A stretch of 64,000 bases of DNA from Anaerosacchariphilus hominis (GCF_014290175.1 NZ_JACOOR010000002.1:62001-126000); one strand, 5' to 3'. Counted from the first letter of the stretch, positions 1 through 9,820 are shown. Numbers and translations are program-made. The notes: a model not told the origin generated them from the sequence alone.

Positions 1-480
1 GTCATTCCTCTGTTCAAGAAACAGATTGAACAGGGGGGGCCTGTCACTGTAACGCATCCGGATATTATTCGTTATTTTATGACCATACCGGAAGCGGTTT
101 CTCTGGTGCTTCAGGCAGGAGCTCTGGCAAAAGGCGGAGAAATCTTTGTGTTGGATATGGGGGAGCCTGTAAAGATTCTGGATCTGGCAGTGAACTTGAT
201 TAAGCTGTCCGGGTACAAGCCTTATGATGAGATTCCTATCGAATTTACTGGACTGCGTCCGGGTGAGAAACTTTATGAAGAACTTTTGATGAGTGAAGAA
301 GGACTGCAGGAGACGGAGAATAAGCTGATTCATATCGGAAAACCCATTGACTTTGATGAAGAGTGGTTTCGAAAGAAATTAGACGAGATATATGAGCTGG
401 CTAATGAAGATTATATAGATATTCGGGATAAAATACAGGAAATTGTACCGACTTATGTAAGAAAAAAACAGAACAAATAG
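1..480 (+). CDS. Nucleotide-sugar 4,6-dehydratase/epimerase, C-terminal part (5' end outside window)
   Basis: This is the C-terminal part of a CapD/PglF/WbpM-type polysaccharide biosynthesis protein. The reading frame is open from base 1 and ends in TAG at 478-480. Visible family features are the [16 protein letters not shown] segment, a [14 protein letters not shown] segment and [13 protein letters not shown] near the end; all are standard in the SDR-type dehydratases that make 4-keto-6-deoxy UDP-sugars at the membrane. The catalytic Rossmann part lies upstream of the window. An aminotransferase gene follows after 11 bases, so the likely product is a 4-keto sugar handed to that enzyme. The family call is firm; the exact sugar is not known. 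Confidence 0.9.
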   Translation, partial: VIPLFKKQIEQGGPVTVTHPDIIRYFMTIPEAVSLVLQAGALAKGGEIFVLDMGEPVKILDLAVNLIKLSGYKPYDEIPIEFTGLRPGEKLYEELLMSEEGLQETENKLIHIGKPIDFDEEWFRKKLDEIYELANEDYIDIRDKIQEIVPTYVRKKQNK

Positions 481-491
481 AGGAGAATGCT

Positions 492-1598
492 ATGGATATT
501 CCAGTTACGAGATCGTCAATGCCGAGTTTTGAAGAGTATGTAGAGGAAATTAAAGAATTATGGGAGTCCCATTGGTTAACTAATATGGGAATAAAACATA
601 AAACTTTAGAAGAACAGTTGAAAAAATATTTAGGAGTGAATGGAATATCTTTGTTCTGCAATGGTCATATGGCTCTTGAAATGGCTATTCAAGCAATGAA
701 TTTATCTGGCGAAGTAATTACGACACCGTTTACATTTGCATCGACAACACATGCAATTGTAAGGAACGGTTTGACACCGGTTTTTTGTGATATTAACGAA
801 AAAGATTATACAATAGATGTAGATAAAATAGAAACACTTATTACAGATAAAACATCCGCTATTATACCGGTACATGTTTATGGAAATATGTGTGACGTTG
901 AAAGAATAGAAAAATTGGCGCGTAAATATGATTTAAAGGTTATTTATGATGCAGCACACGCATTTGGTGTCAAGTATAAGGGAAAAAGCGCGGCGGTCTA
1001 TGGAGATGCAGCTATGTTTAGTTTTCACGCTACAAAAGTATACAATACGATTGAAGGTGGAGCAGTTTGTTTTGAGTCAGATGATTATGGATTAGATTTG
1101 TACAGAATAAAAAATTTTGGTATAAGGAATGAAGAAGTCGTAGATGCTGTAGGTGCGAATGCTAAGATGAACGAATTTCAGGCAGCAATGGGAATTTGTA
1201 ATTTACGCCATCTTGATGAAGAAATTGCAAAACGGAAAATAGCACATGATATTTATATAGAGCAATTAAAAGGCATAAAGGGATTATATTTACCGCAACA
1301 GCAGGAAAATGTTGAGAGCAATTATGCGTATTTTCCAATTCGGATAAATGAAAATGAATTTGGTATGTCCAGGGATGCATTATATTTATATCTGAAAGAA
1401 CATGGAGTGTTTTCCAGAAAATATTTCTATCCATTAACAAATTCGTTTGAATGTTATCGAGATAAATTTGATGTAGAAAAAACACCAGTGGCTTTATCGG
1501 TATCTAATGAAGTTTTAACATTGCCTTTATATGCGGAGTTATCTGAAGCAGATGTGAAAAAAATATGTAAGATAATAGCACAAAGAGCAAAAGCATGA
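492..1598 (+). CDS. DegT/DnrJ/EryC1-type PLP-dependent sugar aminotransferase
   Basis: A 368-residue aminotransferase of the DegT/DnrJ/EryC1/StrS family. It transfers an amino group, usually from glutamate, to a 4-keto sugar nucleotide in the cytoplasm. The cofactor lysine is K182 in the FSFHATK motif, with the aspartate of IYDAAHAFG about 30 residues before it. Length and layout are normal for sugar aminotransferases such as VioA or FdtB. The start is an ATG preceded by AGAGGAG. The preceding dehydratase and the following ATP-grasp and GNAT genes point to a 4-amino-4,6-dideoxy sugar that is then N-acylated. The choice between glucose and galactose configuration is open. Confidence 0.9.
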   Translation: MDIPVTRSSMPSFEEYVEEIKELWESHWLTNMGIKHKTLEEQLKKYLGVNGISLFCNGHMALEMAIQAMNLSGEVITTPFTFASTTHAIVRNGLTPVFCDINEKDYTIDVDKIETLITDKTSAIIPVHVYGNMCDVERIEKLARKYDLKVIYDAAHAFGVKYKGKSAAVYGDAAMFSFHATKVYNTIEGGAVCFESDDYGLDLYRIKNFGIRNEEVVDAVGANAKMNEFQAAMGICNLRHLDEEIAKRKIAHDIYIEQLKGIKGLYLPQQQENVESNYAYFPIRINENEFGMSRDALYLYLKEHGVFSRKYFYPLTNSFECYRDKFDVEKTPVALSVSNEVLTLPLYAELSEADVKKICKIIAQRAKA

Positions 1599-1625
1599 GA
1601 TAAAAACAGGATAAGGAGAACGGAT

Positions 1626-2837
1626 ATGAAAAAGTTAATGATTTTAGGTGGTTCCAGATATATAATTCCAGTTATCGAAACAGCTCATAAGTTGGGCATA
1701 TATGTAATAACATGCGACTATTTACCAGATAACATAGCACATAAATATTCAGATGAATATCACAATGTTAGTATTATAGATAAGGAAGCAACGTTACATG
1801 TGGCAGAAGAAATAGGAATAGATGGAATAATCTCATTTGCATGTGATCCAGGTGTTGTTACGGCAGCTTATATTGCAGAAAAAATGGGGCTCCCATTTCA
1901 ATGCTCATACAAAGCAGCTGACATATTACAAGATAAAGGGAAATTCAGAAAATTTTTAGCGGACAACAATTTTAATGTACCAAATGCAAAAAGATATACA
2001 GATAAAAAAGCTCCGTATAAAGAACTTGATTTTTTTAAATGGCCTGTGATTGTAAAGCCGGTTGATTCAGCTGGAAGTAAAGGAGTAACAAAAGTAGAGG
2101 AACTGTCTAAATTAGAGGAAGCAATAGATATTGCCATAGCAGAGTCACATAATGGAGCATTCATTATAGAAGATTTTTTAACTTTTTATGGATACCATTC
2201 TAGTGCTGATCCATTTACCGTTGATGGAGAATTAAAGTTTGTAACATATTCAGACCAATTATTTGATCCGGAAGCGGAAAATCCGTATACACCAGCTCAG
2301 ATCATATGGCCATCGTCTATGAAAAAAGAGTATCAGAATATATTAACAAATGAAACTCAGCGTCTTATGAAATTGTTAGATGTAAAAACGGGAATTTATA
2401 ATATAGAGACGTGTGTTGGGAGTGATGGAAAACCCTATTTGATGGAAGTGTCACCAAGAGGTGGTGGATGTAAAATTGCTGAGCTCCAGAAACTGGCGTT
2501 TGATGTAGATTTAATAGAGGCAGAGGTACGAAAAGCAGTAGGAATGCCAGTATGTGAAATTACTCAAAAAGAGTGTAACGGATATTGGTGTGAAACGGTT
2601 ATTCATGCTAGGCCTGGAGAAAGTGGTATGTTAAAGGAAATAAAAATAGACCCAGAAATCAATAGAAAGTATGTAAAAGTAGTTGACATGTCTGTGAAAA
2701 TTGGAGATGTCGTAAAACCATTTACGGGTGCAAATATGTCATTAGGTGATATGTTTTTGCGCTTTGATAGCAGAGAAGAACTGAATGATGTTATGTCTAA
2801 GGTAAAAGAGTGGTTGAGTATAGAACTAGAAAATTGA
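1626..2837 (+). CDS. ATP-grasp ligase, probably acylating an aminosugar
   Basis: A 403-residue protein of the ATP-grasp superfamily. An N-terminal Rossmann-like segment starts MILGGSRYIIP. The nucleotide-binding loop KPVDSAGSKGV is near residues 144-154, and the metal-binding part LMEVSPRGGG is near residue 280. These enzymes join a carboxylate to an amine through an acyl phosphate. Its place between a sugar aminotransferase and an acetyltransferase suggests that it links an amino acid or other acid to the new sugar amine; this is inference, as ATP-grasp substrates cannot be read from sequence. It is preceded by AAGGAGAA, with 28 bases between genes. Confidence 0.8.
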   Translation: MKKLMILGGSRYIIPVIETAHKLGIYVITCDYLPDNIAHKYSDEYHNVSIIDKEATLHVAEEIGIDGIISFACDPGVVTAAYIAEKMGLPFQCSYKAADILQDKGKFRKFLADNNFNVPNAKRYTDKKAPYKELDFFKWPVIVKPVDSAGSKGVTKVEELSKLEEAIDIAIAESHNGAFIIEDFLTFYGYHSSADPFTVDGELKFVTYSDQLFDPEAENPYTPAQIIWPSSMKKEYQNILTNETQRLMKLLDVKTGIYNIETCVGSDGKPYLMEVSPRGGGCKIAELQKLAFDVDLIEAEVRKAVGMPVCEITQKECNGYWCETVIHARPGESGMLKEIKIDPEINRKYVKVVDMSVKIGDVVKPFTGANMSLGDMFLRFDSREELNDVMSKVKEWLSIELEN

Positions 2838-2867
2838 GATGTAACTAAAAGGGCAATTGGTTGTAAA

Positions 2868-3311
2868 ATGGAGATATTAATAAAGAAAGTAACAATAGCA
2901 GCAGAAAAACAATATGTGATAGAACTATGCGATGAAGCATTCAAAGAGGGGATAACTAAAAGAGATAATTATAAAGTGATCTTAAATAAAATTTTAAATA
3001 ATGCGGATTTTTTTTGCGCATATATAAATACAGAGATAGCGGGATATGCTGCTGTTTATACAAATGATATAGTAACTCGAAGTGCTTATGTTACGATGAT
3101 AGGAGTTATAGAAAAATATCGGAGATATCATGTAGGTACAGAGCTGCTGATGGCATGTGTGGAGTGTGCAAAGGAACGGAAAATGAGAGTGCTTCGTTTA
3201 GAAGTCTTGAATGAGAATGTTAGTGCAATCTCTTTTTATAAATACATGGGATTTAGAATTGAAAAAAGTGCCTCAGAGAAAAGCAAATATATGTTAAAAG
3301 AATTGTTTTAA
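2868..3311 (+). CDS. GNAT family N-acetyltransferase
   Basis: A 147-residue GNAT-fold acetyltransferase. The acetyl-CoA pyrophosphate loop is seen as EKYRRYHVGTELL (Q/R-x-x-G-x-G/A type), followed by the LEVLNENVSAISFYKYMGF strand-helix that is typical of RimI-like members. It lies 30 bases after the ATP-grasp gene and just before the priming transferase. It may therefore acetylate either the sugar amine or the amino group of an amino acid placed there by the ATP-grasp enzyme. Codons are A+T rich like the neighbours. The fold is clear; the acceptor is inferred only. Confidence 0.8.
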   Translation: MEILIKKVTIAAEKQYVIELCDEAFKEGITKRDNYKVILNKILNNADFFCAYINTEIAGYAAVYTNDIVTRSAYVTMIGVIEKYRRYHVGTELLMACVECAKERKMRVLRLEVLNENVSAISFYKYMGFRIEKSASEKSKYMLKELF

Positions 3312-3324
3312 AGTAAAGGAATAT

Positions 3325-3927
3325 ATGTATAAGAGATATATAAAAAGAGGAATAGATATATTGTTAGCGCTTGCTGGATTGATTGTATTATCGCCAATAT
3401 TTTTGGTTTTATGTATAGCGATTAAACTGGATACTCCAGGCCCGATTTTCTTCCGGCAAAAGAGAGTGGGAATTCATAAAACATATTTTCAGATACTGAA
3501 ATTTCGTACCATGCGAATTGATACACCGAAAGATATGCCGACCCACATGTTAAAGGATCCAGAACAGTGGATTACTAAGACAGGAAAGTTCCTGAGAAAA
3601 ACGAGCTTAGATGAATTGCCGCAGATTATTAATATCTTTCGCGGAGATATGGCGGTCATTGGTCCGAGACCAGCTCTCTGGAATCAGTATGACTTGATTG
3701 CCGAGAGGGATAAATACGGCGCCAATGATGTATTGCCAGGGTTGACCGGATGGGCTCAGATTAATGGAAGAGATGAACTGGAGATTCCAGTAAAGGCAAG
3801 ATTGGATGGAGAATATGTGAAAAAAATGAGTTTTCTATTTGATCTTCGTTGCTTTGTGGAAACCATTTTTTCTGTGGCAAAGCATGACGGCGTGGTAGAA
3901 GGTGGAACAGGGAGCATGAAGAAATGA
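3325..3927 (+). CDS. Priming polyprenyl-phosphate sugar-1-phosphate transferase
   Basis: A 200-residue member of the bacterial sugar transferase family (PglC/WcaJ C-terminal type). It moves a sugar-1-phosphate from a UDP-sugar to undecaprenyl phosphate at the inner face of the membrane, the first step of repeat-unit assembly. One hydrophobic re-entrant segment spans residues 11-33. The catalytic Asp-Glu dyad is D96-E97 in SLDELPQ, followed by GDMAVIGPRPAL and GLTGWAQINGR. The short form without extra membrane domains matches PglC. It overlaps the next gene by four bases (ATGA), so the two are probably translationally coupled. Confidence 0.93.
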   Translation: MYKRYIKRGIDILLALAGLIVLSPIFLVLCIAIKLDTPGPIFFRQKRVGIHKTYFQILKFRTMRIDTPKDMPTHMLKDPEQWITKTGKFLRKTSLDELPQIINIFRGDMAVIGPRPALWNQYDLIAERDKYGANDVLPGLTGWAQINGRDELEIPVKARLDGEYVKKMSFLFDLRCFVETIFSVAKHDGVVEGGTGSMKK

Positions 3928-4817
3928 AACGTGTACTGATTACCGGAGCAAACAGTTATATCGGAACCAGCTTTGAAAAGTGGGTCAGAGAACATGACCG
4001 ATCCATGGAAATAGAGACAGTGGATATGAAAGGTCAGAGTTGGAAAGAAAAATCCTTCCAGGGTTACGATTCGATCTTCCATGTGGCAGGTATTGCACAT
4101 GCAGATGTAGGAAAAGTGACGGAAGAACAGAAAAAACTTTATTATCAGGTAAATAGTGAACTGACAATAGAATGTGCAAAAAAGGCGAAGGCGGAAGGCG
4201 TTCGCCAATTTGTGTTTATGAGCAGCATCATTGTATACGGGGAAAGTGCTGGGATTGGAAAAAAACGTGTTATTACCAGACAGACTCCATTCAGTCCGGC
4301 TAATTTTTATGGAGACAGTAAAGTGAAGGCAGAAGAAGGGCTGCAAAAGCTGTCAGATGAGAAGTTTAAGGTAGTTATTTTGAGGCCGCCTATGATTTAC
4401 GGAAAAGGTTCTAAGGGAAACTATTCTGTGTTGGCGAAGATGGCAAGAAAACTTCCGGTGTTTCCTGAAGTTAAAAATGAGCGGAGCATGCTTCATATAG
4501 AAAATCTATGCGAGTTTGTGCGTTTGATGATACAAAATGAAGAGAGTGGGATCTTTTTTCCACAGAACCAGGACTATGTACAGACCAGCCATATGGTTCA
4601 ATTGATAGGTTCAGCATACGGAAAGAACATTCATTTGACAAAGATATTCAATCCAGCACTTCGTATACTGGGAAAAACATCCGGTAAAGCCGGCAATATG
4701 ATTAATAAGGCATTTGGGAATCTGGTATATGAGAAAGAGATGAGTGAATACAAGGAAAACTATCGTATCAATGGGCTGGAAGAGTCTGTGAAAAAGACAG
4801 AGAGTATAGAGGCATGA
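3924..4817 (+). CDS. NAD-dependent sugar epimerase/dehydratase (SDR)
   Basis: A 297-residue extended short-chain dehydrogenase acting on nucleotide sugars. The NAD-binding turn is GANSYIG (G8 to G14) and the catalytic pair is Y129-x3-K133 in FYGDSKVKAEE, with MSSIIVYG supplying the usual serine. The size is typical of 4-epimerases or 4-reductases found next to WbuB-type transferases. It overlaps the priming transferase and the following glycosyltransferase by four bases on each side, so it belongs to the same translation unit and probably prepares a sugar for one of them. The exact reaction is not determined. Confidence 0.82.
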   Translation: MKRVLITGANSYIGTSFEKWVREHDRSMEIETVDMKGQSWKEKSFQGYDSIFHVAGIAHADVGKVTEEQKKLYYQVNSELTIECAKKAKAEGVRQFVFMSSIIVYGESAGIGKKRVITRQTPFSPANFYGDSKVKAEEGLQKLSDEKFKVVILRPPMIYGKGSKGNYSVLAKMARKLPVFPEVKNERSMLHIENLCEFVRLMIQNEESGIFFPQNQDYVQTSHMVQLIGSAYGKNIHLTKIFNPALRILGKTSGKAGNMINKAFGNLVYEKEMSEYKENYRINGLEESVKKTESIEA

Positions 4818-6049
4818 GTAATACAAAGAAAAAATTACTTGTAATTAGTCAATATTTTTATCCGGAACAGTTCCGAATCAATGATTTGTGTGCCGAGTGG
4901 GTAAAACGAGGATATGAGGTAACAGTAGTAACCGGAATTCCGAATTATCCGCAGGGAAAGTTCTATCCCGGGTATAGTTGGTTTAGAAAAACGCGAGAAG
5001 AACATCAGGGGATACATGTAATACGACTTCCATTGATTCCTCGTAGCCACGGAAGTTTGATGCTGGCATTGAATTACCTGTCGTTTGTCATTTCAGGTGG
5101 AATCTGGAGCCTTTTTACGAGAGTAAAAGCGGATAAAGTGTTCATTTTTGAAGTGTCACCGATGACGCAGGCACTTCCGGGAGTGTGGTATGCTAAGAAA
5201 AAGAAGATCCCGTGTCTTATCTATGTACAGGATCTTTGGCCTGAAAATGTAGAGGTAGTTACGGGGATTCATAGTAAAAAGATTTTAGGTGCGATCAGTA
5301 AAATGACAGATTATATTTATCGAAACTGTCAACATATATTTGCTACGTCTCCCAGTTTTGTTAAGAGAATAGAAGAAAGAAAAAGTGCTTGGTCAGACGG
5401 AAAAAGTAAGGTGGTTTACTGGCCACAGTATGCAGAAGAATTTTATCATCCGGTAAAGCCGAAACCTATGGCTGAAATTTTAAATGATGATAGTTTTAAG
5501 ATCATTTTTACCGGGAACATCGGTTATGCTCAAGGACTTGATATCCTGCCGCAGACGGCTGAACTGCTGAGAAAAAGAAAAGTTAATTGTAGTTTTTATA
5601 TTGTGGGTGACGGACGTTTTCGACCAGAATTGGAAAAGAAGATAGATGAATGTGGTGTGAGAGGAATGTTTCATCTTTTGGGGAGGAAAAATCCGGAAGA
5701 GATACCTCAGTATCTGGCAAACTGCGATGCGGCATTTCTTTCCTTTACAGATAATGAATTGTTTCAGATGACAATTCCGGCAAAATTGCAGTCATATATG
5801 GCTTGTGGGATGCCGATTATTGCGGCTGCAGGTGGGGAGACAGCGAGGGTGATTAGTGAGGCTAAATGTGGAGTAGTGAGTAAGCTTAGAAATGCAGAAG
5901 CATTGTCGAATCTAACGCAAGAGTTGCGGGGTAAGACTATGGAAGAACGAATGACGATGAAAAAGAATGCTAGAAAATATTATGAAAAATATTTTGGACG
6001 ACCAGAATTGTTAAATATAATGGATAATTTTTTGAATAGTCAGATATGA
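4814..6049 (+). CDS. GT4 glycosyltransferase, WbuB-like
   Basis: A 411-residue GT-B fold glycosyltransferase. The N-terminus (LLVISQYFYPEQFRINDL, then VVTGIPNYPQGKFYPGY) matches the WbuB subfamily, which is proposed to add L-FucNAc during O-antigen assembly. The GT4 C-terminal domain carries IFTGNIGYAQGLD and a late acidic region around IPAKLQSYMACGMPI. UDP-L-FucNAc genes are present at 13873-17336, so a FucNAc donor is plausible here. The ATGA overlap with the upstream epimerase indicates coupling. The family is secure; donor and linkage are inferred. Confidence 0.88.
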   Translation: MSNTKKKLLVISQYFYPEQFRINDLCAEWVKRGYEVTVVTGIPNYPQGKFYPGYSWFRKTREEHQGIHVIRLPLIPRSHGSLMLALNYLSFVISGGIWSLFTRVKADKVFIFEVSPMTQALPGVWYAKKKKIPCLIYVQDLWPENVEVVTGIHSKKILGAISKMTDYIYRNCQHIFATSPSFVKRIEERKSAWSDGKSKVVYWPQYAEEFYHPVKPKPMAEILNDDSFKIIFTGNIGYAQGLDILPQTAELLRKRKVNCSFYIVGDGRFRPELEKKIDECGVRGMFHLLGRKNPEEIPQYLANCDAAFLSFTDNELFQMTIPAKLQSYMACGMPIIAAAGGETARVISEAKCGVVSKLRNAEALSNLTQELRGKTMEERMTMKKNARKYYEKYFGRPELLNIMDNFLNSQI

Positions 6050-6087
6050 AATTAAAGTGTATATGTGTTTGAAAATGGAAAAACGAT

Positions 6088-7275
6088 ATGAAAATAGTAG
6101 AGATTAATGTAGTATGTGGATACGGAAGTACGGGGCGTATTGTAGTAGATTTGTATCAAGATTTGGAAGAACGGGGACATGAATGTTTGATTGTCTATGG
6201 AAGAGGAAATGCAGCTCCAACTCTTAATACAGTAAAAATAGGGTCTAAATGGGAGGTGTATACCCATGTGTTTCTTACACGGTTATTAGATAAACATGGA
6301 TTTGGCTCAAAAAGAGCTACAGAAAAGTTAATTAAGAAAATGAAAGAATATGATCCAGACTTAATTCATCTTCACAATCTTCATGGGTATTATATAAATA
6401 TTGAGGTATTGTTTCGATATTTAAAAGAGGAAAATAAGCCTGTAATTTGGACATTACATGATTGCTGGGCCTTCACAGGGCATTGTGCGCATTTTGAAAA
6501 TATAGGATGTGAAAAATGGAAAGTACAATGCGAAAGATGCAAAGAATTAAATACTTATCCGAAAAGTAAGTTTAGAGATCGTTCTTCAAAAAATTATAAA
6601 GAAAAGAAGAGTATATTTACTGGAGTAAATAATTTAACTATTGTAACTCCTTCGAGATGGCTAGCCAACCTAGTTAGCCAATCTTATTTAAAAGAATATC
6701 CTGTCGTAATTATTCCTAATGGAATAGATACAACGATATTTAGAAAATATTCGGCCTGCGAAAAAGAAAATGTAAAGAAACAGTTGTTGCAAAAATATAA
6801 AATTCCAGATAATAAACCTATAGCAATAGGTGTTGCATCGGTTTGGACAAAGGAAAAGGGGTTGGATGATTTTATAAGTATGGCAAATGAAAATCCAAAC
6901 CTAAACTATATATTAGTAGGAGTTACTTCGAAAATTCAGAAACAATTGCCGTCTAATATAACGGGAATTCTTAGAACAGAAAATTTAGAGGAACTGGTTC
7001 AATTATACAATATCGCTGATGTATTTTTGAATCCAACATATGTAGATACATATCCGACTGTAAATATGGAGGCAAAAAGTTGTGGACTTCCTGTTATTAC
7101 ATATAAAACAGGGGGAAGCGTAGAAATGGCAGATGTAGTAGTTGAAAAGGGAGATTACAGCACAATGCTTCGTGAAGCGATGTGTATAAATCGTCAATGT
7201 ATAATGCATAAAGAGATAGATAAGTATAGTTGTTATAAAAAATATATAGAACTTATAGAAGAAAAGATGCGGTGA
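6088..7275 (+). CDS. GT4 family glycosyltransferase
   Basis: A 395-residue GT-B glycosyltransferase. The N-terminal domain has CGYGSTGRIVVDLYQDL and DLIHLHNLHGYYIN, with the cysteine cluster CEKWKVQCERC that is common in one GT4 subgroup of capsule enzymes. The C-terminal domain has VTPSRWLANL, IPNGIDTTIF and the EX7E-like segment near NMEAKSCGLPVITYKTGG. It acts on lipid-linked repeat units at the cytoplasmic face. The gene marks the start of a very A+T-rich block, with AAA, ATA and AAT codons dominating, unlike genes beyond 13.8 kb. Confidence 0.88.
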   Translation: MKIVEINVVCGYGSTGRIVVDLYQDLEERGHECLIVYGRGNAAPTLNTVKIGSKWEVYTHVFLTRLLDKHGFGSKRATEKLIKKMKEYDPDLIHLHNLHGYYINIEVLFRYLKEENKPVIWTLHDCWAFTGHCAHFENIGCEKWKVQCERCKELNTYPKSKFRDRSSKNYKEKKSIFTGVNNLTIVTPSRWLANLVSQSYLKEYPVVIIPNGIDTTIFRKYSACEKENVKKQLLQKYKIPDNKPIAIGVASVWTKEKGLDDFISMANENPNLNYILVGVTSKIQKQLPSNITGILRTENLEELVQLYNIADVFLNPTYVDTYPTVNMEAKSCGLPVITYKTGGSVEMADVVVEKGDYSTMLREAMCINRQCIMHKEIDKYSCYKKYIELIEEKMR

Positions 7276-7313
7276 ATTTGAAAATAGTGGAGTGCTAATT
7301 TGAGGGAAAATTT

Positions 7314-8249
7314 ATGTATAAAGTAATTGTTTTAAGAGGGGCAGGCGATCCTGAAATACAAAATCATGTTTCGAAAGAAATAGTTATAACAGTAAAAGAT
7401 TTATATGAAAGGAAAATAACAAGAAATATAATAAGAGGAATACGAAGAATTCCTTTAATTTCGCAAGTTTCGTTTGGAAATTGGAAAAAAAGTATAGAAG
7501 AATATGATATAGTAATAGTTTTTGCCTCGGATGTTCCAAGCGAAACTTTTAAATATATAAAAAAAATATGTAGTAATAAAAGAGTGATTTATTATTTGTA
7601 TGGCCGGTTGATGGATCAAAGTTCATTGGCTGAAGCAAATAAGATGTTAAAGAAGATAAAAAAATGTGGAGGGGAAATTTGGAGCTATAATTTAGATGAT
7701 TGTAATAATTATAAGATAAATTATAATAAGAGCTTTTACTCAGATAAGATGTATAATATCTTAAGAAAAGGTATACAGCAAGAAGAAACTTATGATGTTG
7801 TATTTTGTGGACACAATAAAGGAAGAGGTGAAGAAATAACAAGAATAGCGAATTGGCTGCAAAAAAAAGGTTACAAAATTTTCTTTTGGGTTGTTGGTAT
7901 GGATGAGAATGAGTTTAATAGATGTAAAAATAATGAAACTCTACCGTATAATCAATATTTAGAAATAGTAAAGAAAAGTAAAGCTGTATTAGATCTGGTA
8001 ACAAAAGAAAATGAAGGGTTAACATTGAGACCTGTAGAAGCATTGATTGCATCAAAAAAATTAATTACTAATTACCAAAAAATAAAAGAATTGGATTTGT
8101 ACTCAGCGAGCAATGTTTTTGTTTTAAATGAAAATAATCTAGAAATGATAGAAACATTCCTAAAAAAATTATACGAACCTTTATCAGAGAAGATTGTTGA
8201 ATCTTATAATGAGAAAGAGTGGATAAAGAGATTTGTACAGAACAAATAA
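7314..8249 (+). CDS. Putative GT-B glycosyltransferase, unassigned family
   Basis: A 311-residue protein with no family I can name securely. Its layout resembles a small GT-B transferase: an N-terminal half with short beta-strand motifs (YDIVIVFASDV, VIYYLYGRL), a central YDVVFCGHNKGRGEE and a C-terminal ENEGLTLRPVEALIASKKLIT segment that resembles the donor-binding helix of LPS-type transferases. There is no signal peptide or membrane segment. It sits between a GT4 gene and a flippase gene, which fits a role in building the repeat unit. Very A+T rich. Confidence 0.65.
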   Translation: MYKVIVLRGAGDPEIQNHVSKEIVITVKDLYERKITRNIIRGIRRIPLISQVSFGNWKKSIEEYDIVIVFASDVPSETFKYIKKICSNKRVIYYLYGRLMDQSSLAEANKMLKKIKKCGGEIWSYNLDDCNNYKINYNKSFYSDKMYNILRKGIQQEETYDVVFCGHNKGRGEEITRIANWLQKKGYKIFFWVVGMDENEFNRCKNNETLPYNQYLEIVKKSKAVLDLVTKENEGLTLRPVEALIASKKLITNYQKIKELDLYSASNVFVLNENNLEMIETFLKKLYEPLSEKIVESYNEKEWIKRFVQNK

Positions 8250-8260
8250 AAAGGAAAAAT

Positions 8261-9772
8261 ATGAGAAGTAAAAGATCGATAGTTAACATTCTGACAAATT
8301 GGTTGGGCCAATTATTAATAATGGCAGTAACATTAGTTTCAAGAAAAATTTTTTTAAAAGTTCTTGGAAGTGAATATTTAGGACTAAATAGTTTATATGC
8401 AAATATTTTAGGCTTTTTAATAATGGCGGATATAGGTTTTGGAAATGCTATAAACTATAGTTTGTATAAGCCAATTGCTGAAAATGATGTTTCAACAATT
8501 AAATCTTTGATGAATTTATACAAAAAAATATATTGCGCAGTCGGTACAGTTATTTTATTATTGGGAATTATAATAACGCCTGGAATAACTTCTTTGACAA
8601 GCGATATAGCAATAGAAGTAAATGTCAGACTTGCTTTTATTATATTTGTTTTTAATACAGGAGTTTCATATTTCTTTTCATATTATTCGGCTTTAATTAT
8701 TGCAGATCAGAGAAAATATGTATTCAACATAGTTCATTATATAATTCAGTTCATAATGTATATTGGACAGATTGTAGTTTTAGTAAAAACTCATGATTAT
8801 TATGCGTACCTGATTATTCAGTTATGCGCGACTGTTACAGAAAATTTTGTTATGCGACATATTGTAAGATATCAATATCCCTATTTGAAGAAAAAAGGAA
8901 AATTCCCGGTTTCAAAAGAAAATTTAAAGAGTATAAAAGAAAATATAAAAGGATTGGTATTAAATAAAGTAGGAGCTCCATTAATTAACTCGACAGACAA
9001 TATATTACTTTCTCAAGTCGCCAACATTTCGTTTGTTGGAGTTTATGGAAATTATTCTACAATAATATCAGCGATAGGAAATGTGTTTGGACAGGCCATC
9101 GCATCCACGACTGCCAGTGTAGGTAATCAGCTAGTGACAGAAACGAAGGAAAATTGTAGAAATATATTTAAAAGTATTGTGTTAGCAGGAAGTTGGTTAT
9201 ATGGATGGGGGGCTATATGTTTAATATGTCTTTTGTCTAATTTTATAAGCTTATGGTATGGAGATTACATGTTGCCACTTGGCATTATATTAGTATTGTG
9301 TGTGAACGTGTATTTGGCAGGGCAAAGAGCTGTGTTAATTGCATATATAGATGCTGGGGGGTTATATAGTCACATAAAATATAAAACGGTAGTTGAAGGA
9401 ATAGTAAATTTAATAGTTTCCATTGCTTTAGGAAAACTATGTGGAGTAATAGGAATTTTTTTGGGAACTATGATAAGTGCGGGTATATGCGGATGGGGAA
9501 TTGAAATACATGTGGTGTTGAAAAAAATGTTAGATTTAGATGTAAAAGAATATATATTGGTACAGCTTAAGTATTGTATAGTACTTATTGTGAGTGGAAT
9601 TTTAACCATATATGTGTGTAATCGAATTCAAGCAGAATCTGTACTTGTCCTTATAATAAAAATGTGTATATGTGCAGTTCTGCCTAATATTATCATGTTG
9701 ATGTGTAATTATAATACAAAAGAATATAAGATATTAGAAGTGAAGGTAAAAGGAGCTATAAAAAGAACGTAA
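8261..9772 (+). CDS. Wzx-type polysaccharide flippase
   Basis: A 503-residue multi-pass membrane protein of the MOP exporter superfamily (polysaccharide biosynthesis type). It would flip the lipid-linked repeat unit across the membrane. About 12-14 hydrophobic segments are visible. The N-terminal LGSEYLGLNSLYANILGFL motif is shared with the second flippase at 17492. I start it at the ATG at 8261, which has AAAAGGAAAAAT before it; an in-frame GTG at 8219 would overlap the upstream gene and lacks a good ribosome binding site. Confidence 0.88.
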   Translation: MRSKRSIVNILTNWLGQLLIMAVTLVSRKIFLKVLGSEYLGLNSLYANILGFLIMADIGFGNAINYSLYKPIAENDVSTIKSLMNLYKKIYCAVGTVILLLGIIITPGITSLTSDIAIEVNVRLAFIIFVFNTGVSYFFSYYSALIIADQRKYVFNIVHYIIQFIMYIGQIVVLVKTHDYYAYLIIQLCATVTENFVMRHIVRYQYPYLKKKGKFPVSKENLKSIKENIKGLVLNKVGAPLINSTDNILLSQVANISFVGVYGNYSTIISAIGNVFGQAIASTTASVGNQLVTETKENCRNIFKSIVLAGSWLYGWGAICLICLLSNFISLWYGDYMLPLGIILVLCVNVYLAGQRAVLIAYIDAGGLYSHIKYKTVVEGIVNLIVSIALGKLCGVIGIFLGTMISAGICGWGIEIHVVLKKMLDLDVKEYILVQLKYCIVLIVSGILTIYVCNRIQAESVLVLIIKMCICAVLPNIIMLMCNYNTKEYKILEVKVKGAIKRT

Positions 9773-9820
9773 AATATAATGAGGCAAAAAATGTTATTAA
9801 AGGATAGAGGAAAGTAAAAG

